Positions 41,914 through 49,906 of a DNA stretch of 64,000 bases are shown one piece after another; the first letter of the stretch is position 1; each line of letters begins with the position of its first letter. This DNA is from Streptomyces sp. A1277 (lineage in GTDB: Bacteria; Actinomycetota; Actinomycetes; Streptomycetales; Streptomycetaceae). The stretch is from contig NZ_SSBI01000025.1 in assembly GCF_004795015.1 (NCBI RefSeq), positions 44,273 through 108,272 of the forward strand. Reading direction: 5' to 3'. The notes below the pieces were generated by a model that saw nothing but the letters and a program-made list of their open reading frames with translations, had not been told where the DNA came from and did no database searches. The translations under genes were made by a program, and so were the position numbers.

Positions 41914-43215
41914 ATGCGTGCCTTCACTGCATCCGCCATTGGTGTCACCTGCACGGCAGCGCTCGTCCTGCCGCTCGCCGCGCCCGCGGGCGCCGCCCCC
42001 GACACCCCCGCCCACGAAACAGCGGCGGGCTCCGAACCCGCCGACCTGCCCGGCTCCACCCAGTCCCTGCCCCTGGACCCGCTGACCGCACCCTCCGCGC
42101 GCGCCACCGGCGCACCGGCGGGGGAGCAGGGCCTGACCGGCCGCACGGTCCACCCGTTCTCCATGGTCGGCGTCGTCTGGGACGACGTGGACGCCGAACT
42201 CCACGGCACCGCCCAGGTCCGCACCCGCGCCGCCGGCACCCACCGCTGGTCCGGCTGGCAGGACCTGGAGACGCACAACGCCGAGCACGCCCCCGACCCC
42301 GGCGCCCCCGAGCGCGCGTCGGGCGCCGTCAAGGGCTCCACCGCCCCGCTCTGGGTCGGCGACTCCGACGGCGTCGAGGTCCGCGTCCGCCCCGAGGCCC
42401 CGGACACCCGCGCCACGTCCGCCGCCCCCGTACCGCTGCCCGCCGGGCTGCACCTCGAACTCGTCGACCCCGGCAAGGACCCGCAGGACCTCCCCGCCAC
42501 CGGGGCGGCCGGCGCGGACCGGGCCGCCCGGCAGGAGGGCGCCGTGCTGCCCGCCCTGAGCAGGTCCGCGACCGAGGCCGCCGCAGGGCTCGCACCCGCC
42601 GCCAAGCCGTACATCGGTCCGCGCCCGAGCATCGTCACCCGCAAGGGCTGGGGCGCCGACGAGAAGCTGCGCGAGAAGGCGTTCGCGTACACCTCGACCG
42701 TCAAGGCCGCCTTCGTCCACCACAGCGCCACCGGCAACAACTACACCTGCTCCCAGGCGCCCTCGGTGATCCGCGGCATCTACCGCTACCACGTCAAGAG
42801 CAACGGCTGGCGCGACATCGGCTACAACTTCCTGGTCGACAAGTGCGGCAACATCTACGAGGGCCGGGCCGGCGGCGTGACCAAGGCGGTCATGGGCGCC
42901 CACACCCTCGGCTTCAACACCGACACCACGGGCATCGCCGTCCTCGGCACCTTCAGCAGCTCCGAACCGCCCGCCGCCGCCGTCACCGCCGTCTCCAAGC
43001 TCACCGCCTGGAAGCTCGGCCTGTTCGGCGCCAACCCGAAGGGCAAGGTGACCCTGGTCTCGGGCGGCAGCAACAAGTACAAGAAGGGTGCGAAGGTCAG
43101 CCTCAACGTCATCTCCGGACACCGGGACGGATTCGCAACCGAATGCCCGGGAGCGCGTCTTTACAAGAAGCTCGGGACGGCCCGGACCACATCGGCCGGT
43201 CTGCAGGGCCGTTGA
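41914..43215 (+). CDS. Exported peptidoglycan amidase (PGRP/amidase_2)
   Basis: This 433-residue secreted enzyme has a signal peptide (about 1-28, ending AGAA) and a long linker with GWQDLET repeat-like region (about 80-185). A C-terminal PGRP/N-acetylmuramoyl-L-alanine amidase domain (about 238-425) follows. Zinc ligands fit FVHHSATGNN (His269 or His270), His403 in SGHRDG and Cys411 in TECPG. Tyr304 in IGYNFLVD is the usual catalytic tyrosine. It cleaves the lactyl-peptide bond in peptidoglycan. The ATG at 41914 has AAGGA at good spacing. It fits the wall-remodelling neighbourhood. Confidence 0.93.
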   Translation: MRAFTASAIGVTCTAALVLPLAAPAGAAPDTPAHETAAGSEPADLPGSTQSLPLDPLTAPSARATGAPAGEQGLTGRTVHPFSMVGVVWDDVDAELHGTAQVRTRAAGTHRWSGWQDLETHNAEHAPDPGAPERASGAVKGSTAPLWVGDSDGVEVRVRPEAPDTRATSAAPVPLPAGLHLELVDPGKDPQDLPATGAAGADRAARQEGAVLPALSRSATEAAAGLAPAAKPYIGPRPSIVTRKGWGADEKLREKAFAYTSTVKAAFVHHSATGNNYTCSQAPSVIRGIYRYHVKSNGWRDIGYNFLVDKCGNIYEGRAGGVTKAVMGAHTLGFNTDTTGIAVLGTFSSSEPPAAAVTAVSKLTAWKLGLFGANPKGKVTLVSGGSNKYKKGAKVSLNVISGHRDGFATECPGARLYKKLGTARTTSAGLQGR

Positions 43216-43348
43216 CACGCGGGCGCCGGGCGGCCGCCGCCCGGCGCGCCCGGGCCTGAGGGCTGCTGGCCGAAGGCGCCGCCTGCGGTCTGCATACACT
43301 GGCCGACCGTAACGAGGCCCGGCCCCAGCAGGAAGCGAAGACAGTGCT

Positions 43349-44440
43349 GTGACAGAGGCAAAAGAAGCGATCCTCCTGGTCGGGGGCAAGGGGACCCGGC
43401 TGCGCCCGCTCACGGTGCACACGCCCAAACCCATGGTTCCGGCCGCGGGCGTCCCCTTCCTGACGCACCAGCTGGCGCGCGCCCGGGCCGCCGGGGTCGA
43501 GCACATCGTCCTCGCCACCTCGTACCTGGCCGAGGTCTTCGAGCCGTACTTCGGTGACGGCTCCTCACTCGGCCTGCACATCGAGTACGTCACCGAGCGC
43601 GAACCGCTCGGCACCGGCGGCGCCATCCGCAACGTCGCCCACCGCCTCGCGTCCGGCCCGGACGAACCGGTCCTCATCTTCAACGGCGACATCCTCACCG
43701 GACTCGACATCCGGGCCCTGGTCACCTCGCACGCCGACTCCGGCGCCGACGTCTCCCTCCACCTGACCCGGGTCGAGGACCCGCGCGCCTTCGGCCTCGT
43801 GCCCACCGACGACACCGGCCGCGTCACCGCCTTCCTGGAGAAGCCGCAGACGCCCGAGGAGATCGTCACCGACCAGATCAACGCCGGCGCGTACATCTTC
43901 CGCCGCTCGGTCATCGACACCATCCCGGCCGGCCGCCCGGTCTCCGTCGAACGCGAGACCTTCCCGGGCCTCCTCGCCGACGGCGCCCACCTCCAGGGCA
44001 TGGTCGACTCCACGTACTGGCTGGATCTGGGCACCCCGCAGGCATTCATACGGGGCTCCGCCGACCTCGTCCTCGGCCGCGCCCCCTCCCCGGCCGTCCC
44101 CGGCCGCTGCGGCGACCGCCTCGTCCTGCCGACCGCCTCCGTCGCCCCCGACGCCAAGCTCTCCGGCGGTACGGTCATCGGCGCCGACGCGGTGATCGGC
44201 GCGGGCGCCCGGATCGACGGCTCCACCGTGCTCGCGGGCGCGGTCGTCGAACCCGGCGCCCTGATCACGGACTCCCTGGTCGGCGCGGGCGCCCGGGTCG
44301 GCAGCCGTACGGTGCTGGCCGGCGCGGTCGTCGGGGACGGCGCCGAAGTGGGCGCCGACAACGAGCTGCGCGAGGGCGTACGCGTCTGGTGCGGGGCACG
44401 CCTGCCGGACGCCTCGGTGCGGTTCTCCTCGGACGAGTGA
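43349..44440 (+). CDS. manC: NDP-sugar pyrophosphorylase (mannose-1-phosphate guanylyltransferase-like)
   Basis: This 363-residue nucleotidyltransferase has a Rossmann-like N-terminal domain with VGGKGTRLRPLTVHTPKPMVP, FNGDILTGLD and EKPQTPEEIV. A C-terminal left-handed beta-helix (about 255-355) follows, of repeated VIGAGARIDG-type hexapeptides. It forms an NDP-sugar, most probably GDP-mannose, from sugar-1-phosphate and NTP. With manB and manA further on, the pathway from fructose-6-phosphate to GDP-mannose is covered in this window. The GTG start is at 43349. The specificity (GDP-mannose versus glucose) is inferred from family and neighbours. Confidence 0.85.
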   Translation: MTEAKEAILLVGGKGTRLRPLTVHTPKPMVPAAGVPFLTHQLARARAAGVEHIVLATSYLAEVFEPYFGDGSSLGLHIEYVTEREPLGTGGAIRNVAHRLASGPDEPVLIFNGDILTGLDIRALVTSHADSGADVSLHLTRVEDPRAFGLVPTDDTGRVTAFLEKPQTPEEIVTDQINAGAYIFRRSVIDTIPAGRPVSVERETFPGLLADGAHLQGMVDSTYWLDLGTPQAFIRGSADLVLGRAPSPAVPGRCGDRLVLPTASVAPDAKLSGGTVIGADAVIGAGARIDGSTVLAGAVVEPGALITDSLVGAGARVGSRTVLAGAVVGDGAEVGADNELREGVRVWCGARLPDASVRFSSDE

Positions 44441-44446
44441 CCGGAG

Positions 44447-44505
44447 CGGTCACTCCTTCCCATACGGGCGGGAGTGACCGGAATGGCCGCTCTCGCCCGT
44501 ATGGG
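44447..44505 (+). promoter_or_regulatory. Interleaved inverted repeats between manC-like and glycosylase genes
   Basis: Two inverted repeats interlock: arms A at 44447-44456 and 44471-44480 (CGGTCACTCC / GGAGTGACCG), and arms B at 44459-44470 and 44494-44505 (CCCATACGGGCG / CGCCCGTATGGG). The A and B hairpins cannot both form, since they would make a pseudoknot. The arrangement is that of an attenuator or a paired terminator. Confidence 0.6.
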
Positions 44506-44567
44506 ACCGAGTGGCCGAAAACAGCCGTACCCTCGACAGGCACCCCCGACAACCGAGGACCTCACCC

Positions 44568-45551
44568 GTGGCAGGACGATTCGCTCCCCGCAACGCCCGG
44601 CGCGCGCCCGTCCCGCACCAGGCGGCGGCCACGCCCGCTCCGGCGGCGCTGACCCGCGTCTGGACCCCGCCGGGCCCGCTCGACCTGCGGCTCGTCCTCG
44701 GCCCGCTGCGCCGGGGCCCCGCCGACCCCACGTTCCGGATGTCCGCCGACGGCTCCGTGCGCCGGGCCAGCCGCACACCGGCCGGCCCCGGCCTGCTCCA
44801 CGTCGTCGCCCGCGACGGCCGCATCGAGGCGGCCGCCTGGGGGCCCGGCGCCTCCTGGCTGCTGGACCAGCTGCCCGCCCTGCTCGGCGAGGGCGACGAC
44901 CCGGCGGCCTTCGTCCCGCGCCACCGCCTGCTCGCCGTGGTCCAGCACCGCCGCCCGGGGCTGCGGCTGCTGCGCACGGGCCTGGTGCTGGAGTCGCTGA
45001 TCCCGTCGATCCTGGAGCAGAAGGTCACGACGGACGAGGCGTACCGCGCCTGGCGCCTCCTGGTGCGCAGGTACGGGGAGCCGGCGCCCGGCCCGCAGGA
45101 GTACGGCCTCTACGTCATGCCGGACGCCCGCACCTGGTCGCTGATCCCGTCCTGGGAGTGGCACCGCGCGGGTGTCGACTCCAAGCGCTCGGCGACGATC
45201 CTGCGCGCGGTGCGCGTGGCCCGCCGCATGGAGGAGGCGGCCGCCATGGACCTGCCCGACGCGCTCACCCGCCTCCAGGCGATCCCGGGCATCGGCCCCT
45301 GGACGGCGGCGGAGACCCTGCAACGCTCGAACGGCGCGCCGGACGCGGTGACGGTCGGCGACTTCCACCTCCCCGGCATCGTCGGCCACGCCCTGGCGGG
45401 CAACCGCCACGCCGACGACGAGGAGATGCTCGCCCTCCTGACCCCGTACGAGGGCCAACGCCACCGCGCCACCCGCCTCATCCTGCTCTCGGGCGAAACC
45501 CCACCCCGCCGGGCCCCCCGCTTCCAGCCCCGGGACATCGCACGCCTGTGA
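44568..45551 (+). CDS. HhH-GPD DNA glycosylase (AlkA/3-methyladenine type)
   Basis: This 327-residue base-excision glycosylase family protein has a helix-hairpin-helix IPGIGPWTAAET (about 256-267) followed by the catalytic Asp in VTVGDFHLPG. SIPSILEQKVTT is the typical family helix. It removes alkylated bases from DNA. The GTG at 44568 is preceded by GAGGA at eight bases; a GTG at 44511 in frame would add 19 residues. There is no iron-sulphur cysteine cluster. A repeat-rich spacer follows. Confidence 0.85.
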   Translation: MAGRFAPRNARRAPVPHQAAATPAPAALTRVWTPPGPLDLRLVLGPLRRGPADPTFRMSADGSVRRASRTPAGPGLLHVVARDGRIEAAAWGPGASWLLDQLPALLGEGDDPAAFVPRHRLLAVVQHRRPGLRLLRTGLVLESLIPSILEQKVTTDEAYRAWRLLVRRYGEPAPGPQEYGLYVMPDARTWSLIPSWEWHRAGVDSKRSATILRAVRVARRMEEAAAMDLPDALTRLQAIPGIGPWTAAETLQRSNGAPDAVTVGDFHLPGIVGHALAGNRHADDEEMLALLTPYEGQRHRATRLILLSGETPPRRAPRFQPRDIARL

Positions 45552-45564
45552 GCCCCAGCCGGTC

Positions 45565-45755
45565 CGGGCAAACCAAGCCCGCCTGGCGGTGTATTCGAGC
45601 CCGCCTGGCGGTGCATTCGAGCCCGTCCGGCGGTGTATTCAAGCCCGTCCGGCGATTGAGGACGAAGGCCAGGGCCGGGCCGAACCCGCAGTTGAGTGCC
45701 GGGCCCGGGCAAAACAAGCCCGTCCGGCGATTGAGGACCGGGGCCCGGGGCAGAG
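45565..45755. repeat. 22-bp repeat array and dispersed element
   Basis: AGCCCG(C/T)C(T/C)GGCG units begin at 45576, 45598, 45620 and 45642 with a 22-bp period, and another stands near 45716. Two end in the full AGCCCGTCCGGCGATTGAGG core, followed by a GGGGCCCGGGGCAGAGCCCCG palindromic tail. The array lies between converging genes. Confidence 0.85.
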
Positions 45756-45776
45756 CCCCGAAAACCTCGCGCCGTC

Positions 45777-47084
45777 CTACCTCACCACAAGGAAATCCTC
45801 CGCATCGCGCCCCACCCGCGGCCCGGGGGCCGCAACCGCCCGCCCCACCGCAACCGCCCCCAACGGCTCCCACGCCTCCGGCAACGCCAGAACCTCCCGC
45901 ACCACATCCCGGCAGAACATCGTCGAGGACACCCACGCCGACCCCAGCCGCTCACCGGCCAGCGCCACCAGGAAGTTCTGGATGCCCGCGCCCGCCGCGA
46001 CGACGAACATCTCGCGCTCCGCGCCGTCCCGCCGCTCGTCCCCGTACGTGTGGGAGCCGTCCATCACCATGCACGGCACGACCAGATACGGCGCCCGGCG
46101 CAGCACATCGCCCCGCCGCACCCGCTTGGCGATCGACTCCTCGCTCTTGCCGTCGCGCCGCAGATCCGCGATCCACGCGTCCCGCATCGCGTCGAGCAGC
46201 CGGGTCCGCGACTCGGAGGACTCCAGCAGGACGAACCGCCACGGCGCCGTGTGGTGCGGCGCCGGCGCGGTGACCGCCGCGGCGACCGCACGCCGTACCG
46301 CCCCCGGGTCCACCGGATCGTCCGTGAACTCGCGCACCGTGCGCCGCTGGGTCACCGCCTCCCGTACCGCCTCGGAGGTGCCCAGCCGGAACATGTCGTC
46401 GGCGGCGACCCGCACCATCGCCCGGGCGCCCTGCGCGTCCGCCGGGTCCACTACGTGGCCGAGCCCGCGCACCACCGCGACCGGGAGCCCGTCCGCCTTG
46501 CCCTTGACCAGGTCACCGGCCGAGGCCAGTTCGTCGGCCGTGGCCACCACGGTCGCGCTCAGCGGATTGCCGTACGCGTCGGTGCCGCCCCGAAGGTCGT
46601 CCAGCACCCGCACCCCGGCCGCACCGATCGCGACATCGGTCAGCCCGTTGCGCCAGGGGCGTCCGAAGGTGTCCGTGACGACGACGCCGACCTCGACGCC
46701 GAGCGCCGCGCGCAGCCCTTCCCGGATCGCGCGGGCGGACGCGTCGGGGTCCTCGGGCAGCAGCAGGACCGTGCCGGCGGGGGTGTTCGACGCGTCGACC
46801 CCGGCGGCGGCCATGACCAGGCCCTGCCGGTTCTCCACGATGCGCAGTGCTCCCCGCCGCGCCACCACCCGTACCGTCTCGGCGTCGATCGCGGCCTCCC
46901 GGTCGGTGGCCTCGACGATCCGGCCCTCCGCCTTGGAGACGATCTTCGAGGTGACGAGCAGCACGTCACCGTCGGCGAGACCGGGCTCGGTGGCCGCGAT
47001 CAGCTTCGCGAGGTCGTCCCCGGCACGCACCTCGGGCATCCCCGGCAGGGCCCACACGCGGTAGGAGGGCGCGGCGGCGCTCAT
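45777..47084 (-). CDS. fbiB: Bifunctional F420-0:gamma-glutamyl ligase
   Basis: This 435-residue protein has an N-terminal CofE-type ligase domain (about 1-245; DVLLVTSKIVSKAEGR, VGVVVTDTFGRPWRNGL) that adds glutamates to F420-0. A C-terminal nitroreductase-fold domain (about 250-435; RRTVREFTDDPVDPG, PHHTAPWRFVLL) binds FMN and is linked to dehydro-F420-0 reduction in FbiB. The start ATG overlaps the fbiA stop (ATGA). It completes the coenzyme F420 tail in the cytosol. Confidence 0.95.
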   Translation of the reverse strand: MSAAAPSYRVWALPGMPEVRAGDDLAKLIAATEPGLADGDVLLVTSKIVSKAEGRIVEATDREAAIDAETVRVVARRGALRIVENRQGLVMAAAGVDASNTPAGTVLLLPEDPDASARAIREGLRAALGVEVGVVVTDTFGRPWRNGLTDVAIGAAGVRVLDDLRGGTDAYGNPLSATVVATADELASAGDLVKGKADGLPVAVVRGLGHVVDPADAQGARAMVRVAADDMFRLGTSEAVREAVTQRRTVREFTDDPVDPGAVRRAVAAAVTAPAPHHTAPWRFVLLESSESRTRLLDAMRDAWIADLRRDGKSEESIAKRVRRGDVLRRAPYLVVPCMVMDGSHTYGDERRDGAEREMFVVAAGAGIQNFLVALAGERLGSAWVSSTMFCRDVVREVLALPEAWEPLGAVAVGRAVAAPGPRVGRDAEDFLVVR

Positions 47085-48037
47085 GCGCGTACCTCCTCGG
47101 CGAGGGCCAGCGCCTGCCGGGCCATCTCGGCCGTGGCGGCGACGTCGGTCATCATCAGCGGCACGGAGCGGCAGCGGATGCCCGCCGACTCCACCGCGTC
47201 CACCGCGCCCGCGTCCACGGTGTCGACCAGCCAGCCGTCGAGCAGCCCGGACCCGTAGTGCTGGGCGACGGCGGCCGCCGTCGACTCGACGCCCACCGCG
47301 GCGAGGACCTTGTCCGCCATCCCGCGCACCGGGGCGTCGCCGACGATGGGGGAGAGGCCGACGACCGGCACCCCGGCCTCGGCGATGGCCTCGCGGATGC
47401 CGGGTACGGCGAGGATGGTCCCGACGGACACGACCGGGTTGGACGGCGGGAAGAGGATGACGTCGGCCCCGGCGATGGCCTCCAGGACGCCCGGCGCCGG
47501 CTTCGCCTGCTCGGCGCCGACGGGCACGATCGCCTGCGCCGGCACGGAGGCGCGCAGCTTCACCCAGTACTCCTGGAAGTGCACGGCCCTGCTCTCGCCG
47601 TCGACGTCGACCGCCACATGCGTCTCGACGCGGTCGTCGGACATCGGCAGCAGCCGGACCCCCGGCTTCCAGCGCGCGCAGAGCGCCTCGGTGACGGCGC
47701 TGAGCGGATAGCCCGCGCCGAGCATCTGCGTACGGACGATATGGGTGGCGAAGTCGCGGTCGCCGAGCCCGAACCACTCGGGGCCCACGCCGTACGCGGC
47801 GAGCTCCTCCTTGACGTGGAAGGTCTCGTCGGTCCGGCCCCAGCCCTGCTCCTCGTTGATGCCACCACCGAGGGTGTACATCACGGTGTCGAGGTCGGGG
47901 CAGACCTTGAGCCCGAACAGATGGATGTCGTCACCGGTGTTGCCGATGACCGTGATGTCCGCGTCGGACGCGGCCTCCTTGAGGCCACGCAGGAAACGAG
48001 CACCACCGATACCGCCGGCCAGAACCACAATGCGCAT
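47081..48037 (-). CDS. fbiA: 2-phospho-L-lactate (phosphoenolpyruvyl) transferase of F420 synthesis
   Basis: This 318-residue CofD/FbiA family protein begins RIVVLAGGIGGARFLRGL and has VIGNTGDDIHLFGLKVCPDLDTVMYTLGG and FPPSNPVVSVG. It joins Fo to the activated phospho-lactyl or phosphoenolpyruvyl group to give (dehydro)F420-0. It is coupled to fbiB by a four-base overlap. A 52-bp tandem repeat lies upstream, between fbiA and the cysteine dioxygenase gene. Confidence 0.95.
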   Translation of the reverse strand: MRIVVLAGGIGGARFLRGLKEAASDADITVIGNTGDDIHLFGLKVCPDLDTVMYTLGGGINEEQGWGRTDETFHVKEELAAYGVGPEWFGLGDRDFATHIVRTQMLGAGYPLSAVTEALCARWKPGVRLLPMSDDRVETHVAVDVDGESRAVHFQEYWVKLRASVPAQAIVPVGAEQAKPAPGVLEAIAGADVILFPPSNPVVSVGTILAVPGIREAIAEAGVPVVGLSPIVGDAPVRGMADKVLAAVGVESTAAAVAQHYGSGLLDGWLVDTVDAGAVDAVESAGIRCRSVPLMMTDVAATAEMARQALALAEEVRA

Positions 48038-48046
48038 GCAAACAGT

Positions 48047-48151
48047 CTGTCAGGCGAAGCCTGGTCTTTGTCGGGGTGGTGGTGGGCGGCGGGTGGGGCT
48101 GTCAGGCGAAGCCTGATCTTTGTTGGGGTGGTGGTGGGCGGCGGGGTGGGA
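48047..48151. repeat. 52-bp tandem repeat upstream of fbiA
   Basis: A unit beginning CTGTCAGGCGAAGCCTG starts at 48047, 48099 and (partial) 48152. The two full copies differ at a few bases. Each holds a small palindrome (CAGGCGAAGCCTG) and a GGTGGTGGTGGGCGGCGGG tract. It sits between the cysteine dioxygenase stop and fbiA start, where the fbiA promoter would be expected. Confidence 0.9.
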
Positions 48152-48187
48152 CTGTCAGGAGCACGGGTGCTCGCGGACGCGGGCCGC

Positions 48188-48679
48188 TCAGACCGTGGCG
48201 GCCGCCGGGGCGCACTGGGCGGCGTGCATCGGCATGTCGGTCAGGCCCGGGTAGTAGACGTGGAGGCTGACGGCCGGTTCGAGGGAGGCGTTGACGACCT
48301 CGTGGAGGTAGCCGGGGGCGAAGACGCGCTGGGCCCCGGCGCCCAGCGTCCGCTTCCCCCGGTCCGTACGCTCGGTCAGTTCGCCGTCCAGGACGGTCAG
48401 TGCGCCGGAGGACGGACCGTGGTCGTGCAGGCCGCTGCCCTGGCCGGGGACCCAGCTCAGGAGCCAGACCTCGTAGCCCGGCCCGGTGCGCAGGCGGTGG
48501 TACCAGCGGGTGGTGGCGTCGTACTGGACGAGCGGGGCCCACTGGGAGCGGTCGGCGGAGATGGCGCGGGCGAGGCCGACGAATTCGGCCACGGTGACGG
48601 GGTGTTCGCGGGCGGGGCGCAGCAGGTGCTGGACTTCAAGGAGGTCGCCGGCGATCTGGAGGTCGCTGTCGCTGTTCAT
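48188..48679 (-). CDS. Cysteine dioxygenase
   Basis: This 163-residue cupin oxidises L-cysteine to cysteine sulphinate. Iron ligands match the family: GSGLHDHG (His85, His87) and YLHEVVN (His126). The start ATG at 48679 has GAGGAA about 11 bases upstream; an ATG at 48709 is an alternative. A Cys-rich short open frame ends 170 bases upstream on the same strand (48850-48945), suggesting cysteine-responsive attenuation of this gene. Confidence 0.92.
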   Translation of the reverse strand: MNSDSDLQIAGDLLEVQHLLRPAREHPVTVAEFVGLARAISADRSQWAPLVQYDATTRWYHRLRTGPGYEVWLLSWVPGQGSGLHDHGPSSGALTVLDGELTERTDRGKRTLGAGAQRVFAPGYLHEVVNASLEPAVSLHVYYPGLTDMPMHAAQCAPAAATV

Positions 48680-48849
48680 GGGTGCGGTGGTTCCTCGGCA
48701 GGGGTGCAAGTGCGGTGCAGTGCGGTGAGGCGTGTCGCGAGGACCTGGGACCGGCGGCCGCGGAGCCGCGAGGGCGCGTACGAAGGGTCCGGGGGTCCGG
48801 GACGAGGGTGCCGAGCCGGAGCGCGAGGGCTACGACGGCTTGGGCGGCG

Positions 48850-48945
48850 TCAGCAGCTGAGACAGCTGGAACAGCAACAGCGAGCCTGGACAGCGCTACG
48901 GAACCCACGGGCGTGGGTGGCGTGCATCGCTGAGGTCACTGGCAT
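48850..48945 (-). CDS. Cysteine-rich leader peptide (uORF) upstream of cysteine dioxygenase
   Basis: The minus strand reads a 31-residue frame from ATG at 48945 (or ATG at 48927) that ends ARCCCSSCLSC and stop: five cysteines in the last nine codons. There is no ribosome site, but a perfect TTGACA at 48976-48981 with a 17-bp spacer puts a -10 position seven bases before the ATG, so the message would be leaderless. Such uORFs with terminal cysteine runs are known upstream of sulphur genes in mycobacteria. Ribosome stalling when Cys-tRNA is scarce would adjust expression of the dioxygenase. Translation is inferred. Confidence 0.62.
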   Translation of the reverse strand: MPVTSAMHATHARGFRSAVQARCCCSSCLSC

Positions 48946-48975
48946 GTCATCAAGAAGACCCGGAGAACCTCCCAC

Positions 48976-48981
48976 TGTCAA
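48976..48981 (-). promoter_or_regulatory. -35 element of a candidate leaderless promoter
   Basis: A consensus TTGACA reads on the minus strand. With a 17-bp spacer the -10 hexamer would be TCTTCT (48953-48958), a poor match, and the start would fall on the A of the uORF ATG at 48945. Confidence 0.45.
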
Positions 48982-49399
48982 CCCAATGCCCGGTTTGGCG
49001 GCAATGTTTCACCTCATTCGGTCACTCGGCGCGGAGAAAGGTTTGTGCATCGCCGAGTGGGGACAGGTGGCGCAGCAGTCGTGCCGCTAAACACGGGCGC
49101 GGCGCCGTGACCCGAATGTGATCTTGGTCGCTTCAGTGATCGAATCGCAACGTGTCCGAGCCCCCGGGAGTTTCCCTCCATGGCGGGCGAGGGCGCGAGA
49201 GAGCCCATGGCATATGTCAGGTTTTTGGTGATTTGAACACTTAACGCATACGCTTGGTTCCGCAGAGTGAATAGCGGGGCCAATAGCAGATCTGGGCTTG
49301 ACCCCCCAGAGCTACACACTTGTAATTTCACTCGTGTCGTTCGGCCGATCAGATAACGGCCGCATCACGGGGACGCAAGAGACGGGACAAGGGGCGCAC
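48982..49399 (+). promoter_or_regulatory. whiB: whiB upstream region
   Basis: This stretch between the divergent cysteine dioxygenase leader and whiB is lower in GC than its surroundings. A 48-codon plus-strand frame (48944-49090) has no ribosome site and overlaps the antisense leader; I do not call it. The part from about 49100 to 49399 must hold the whiB promoters. AT-rich stretches such as TTTTTGGTGATTTGAACACTT occur at 49214-49234. Confidence 0.6.
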
Positions 49400-49663
49400 A
49401 TGACCGAGCTGTTCCAGCAACTGCTGGTCGAGGACGCGGACGAGGAGCTCGGCTGGCAGGAGCGCGCGCTGTGCGCCCAGACCGACCCCGAGTCCTTCTT
49501 CCCCGAGAAGGGCGGATCGACCCGGGAGGCGAAAAAGGTCTGCCTCGCTTGTGAAGTCCGGTCCGAGTGTCTCGAATACGCCCTCTCCAACGACGAGCGG
49601 TTCGGCATCTGGGGCGGTCTCTCGGAGCGTGAGCGCCGCCGCCTGAAGAAGGCCGCGATCTGA
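49400..49663 (+). CDS. whiB: WhiB, iron-sulphur sporulation regulator
   Basis: This 87-residue Wbl protein has four [4Fe-4S] cysteines (Cys25, Cys48, Cys51, Cys57 in the C-x22-C-x2-C-x5-C arrangement), the GIWGG turn (69-73) and a basic C-terminal helix (SERERRRLKKAA). It works with WhiA to stop hyphal growth and start sporulation septation. Length and sequence match WhiB rather than other Wbl paralogues. It is flanked by a long regulatory region and by a very strong terminator. Confidence 0.97.
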   Translation: MTELFQQLLVEDADEELGWQERALCAQTDPESFFPEKGGSTREAKKVCLACEVRSECLEYALSNDERFGIWGGLSERERRRLKKAAI

Positions 49664-49670
49664 CCCACCC

Positions 49671-49716
49671 GCGACGGCCCGCCGCCTGCACCCCCCCGCA
49701 GGCGGCGGGCCGTCGC
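49671..49716 (+). terminator. Strong hairpin terminator after whiB
   Basis: A 19-bp perfect stem (GCGACGGCCCGCCGCCTGC with its complement at 49698-49716) encloses a short C-rich loop. Confidence 0.9.
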
Positions 49717-49906
49717 CGTGCCCGGCTTCCGTACTTCCTCCCGCCGGCCGGGCACCCCGTCGCCCTCTCCGCGCCACCCCGGTTATCCGTACCGTTAGTG
49801 TGGGGCCCCGTCCGAGACGCGCCAACGACCCGACAGGGCGCGCGTGTACACCGATGCAGCCCCCGGGGGGACGTCCCCCGGACCCGGCCGGAGGGCCCGT
49901 ACCTCG

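Noticed and set aside
30662..44440. A secondary-metabolite gene cluster in the LCP/glycosyltransferase block
   Set aside because: No polyketide synthase, NRPS, terpene or RiPP maturase is present; the genes fit wall-polymer assembly.
47258..49090. A long plus-strand frame antisense to fbiA and cysteine dioxygenase
   Set aside because: The opposite strand encodes clear FbiA and cysteine dioxygenase proteins; the frame has no ribosome site and no domain.
48944..49090. A 48-codon plus-strand frame before whiB
   Set aside because: It has no ribosome site and overlaps the antisense Cys-rich leader; its peptide shows no recognisable pattern.
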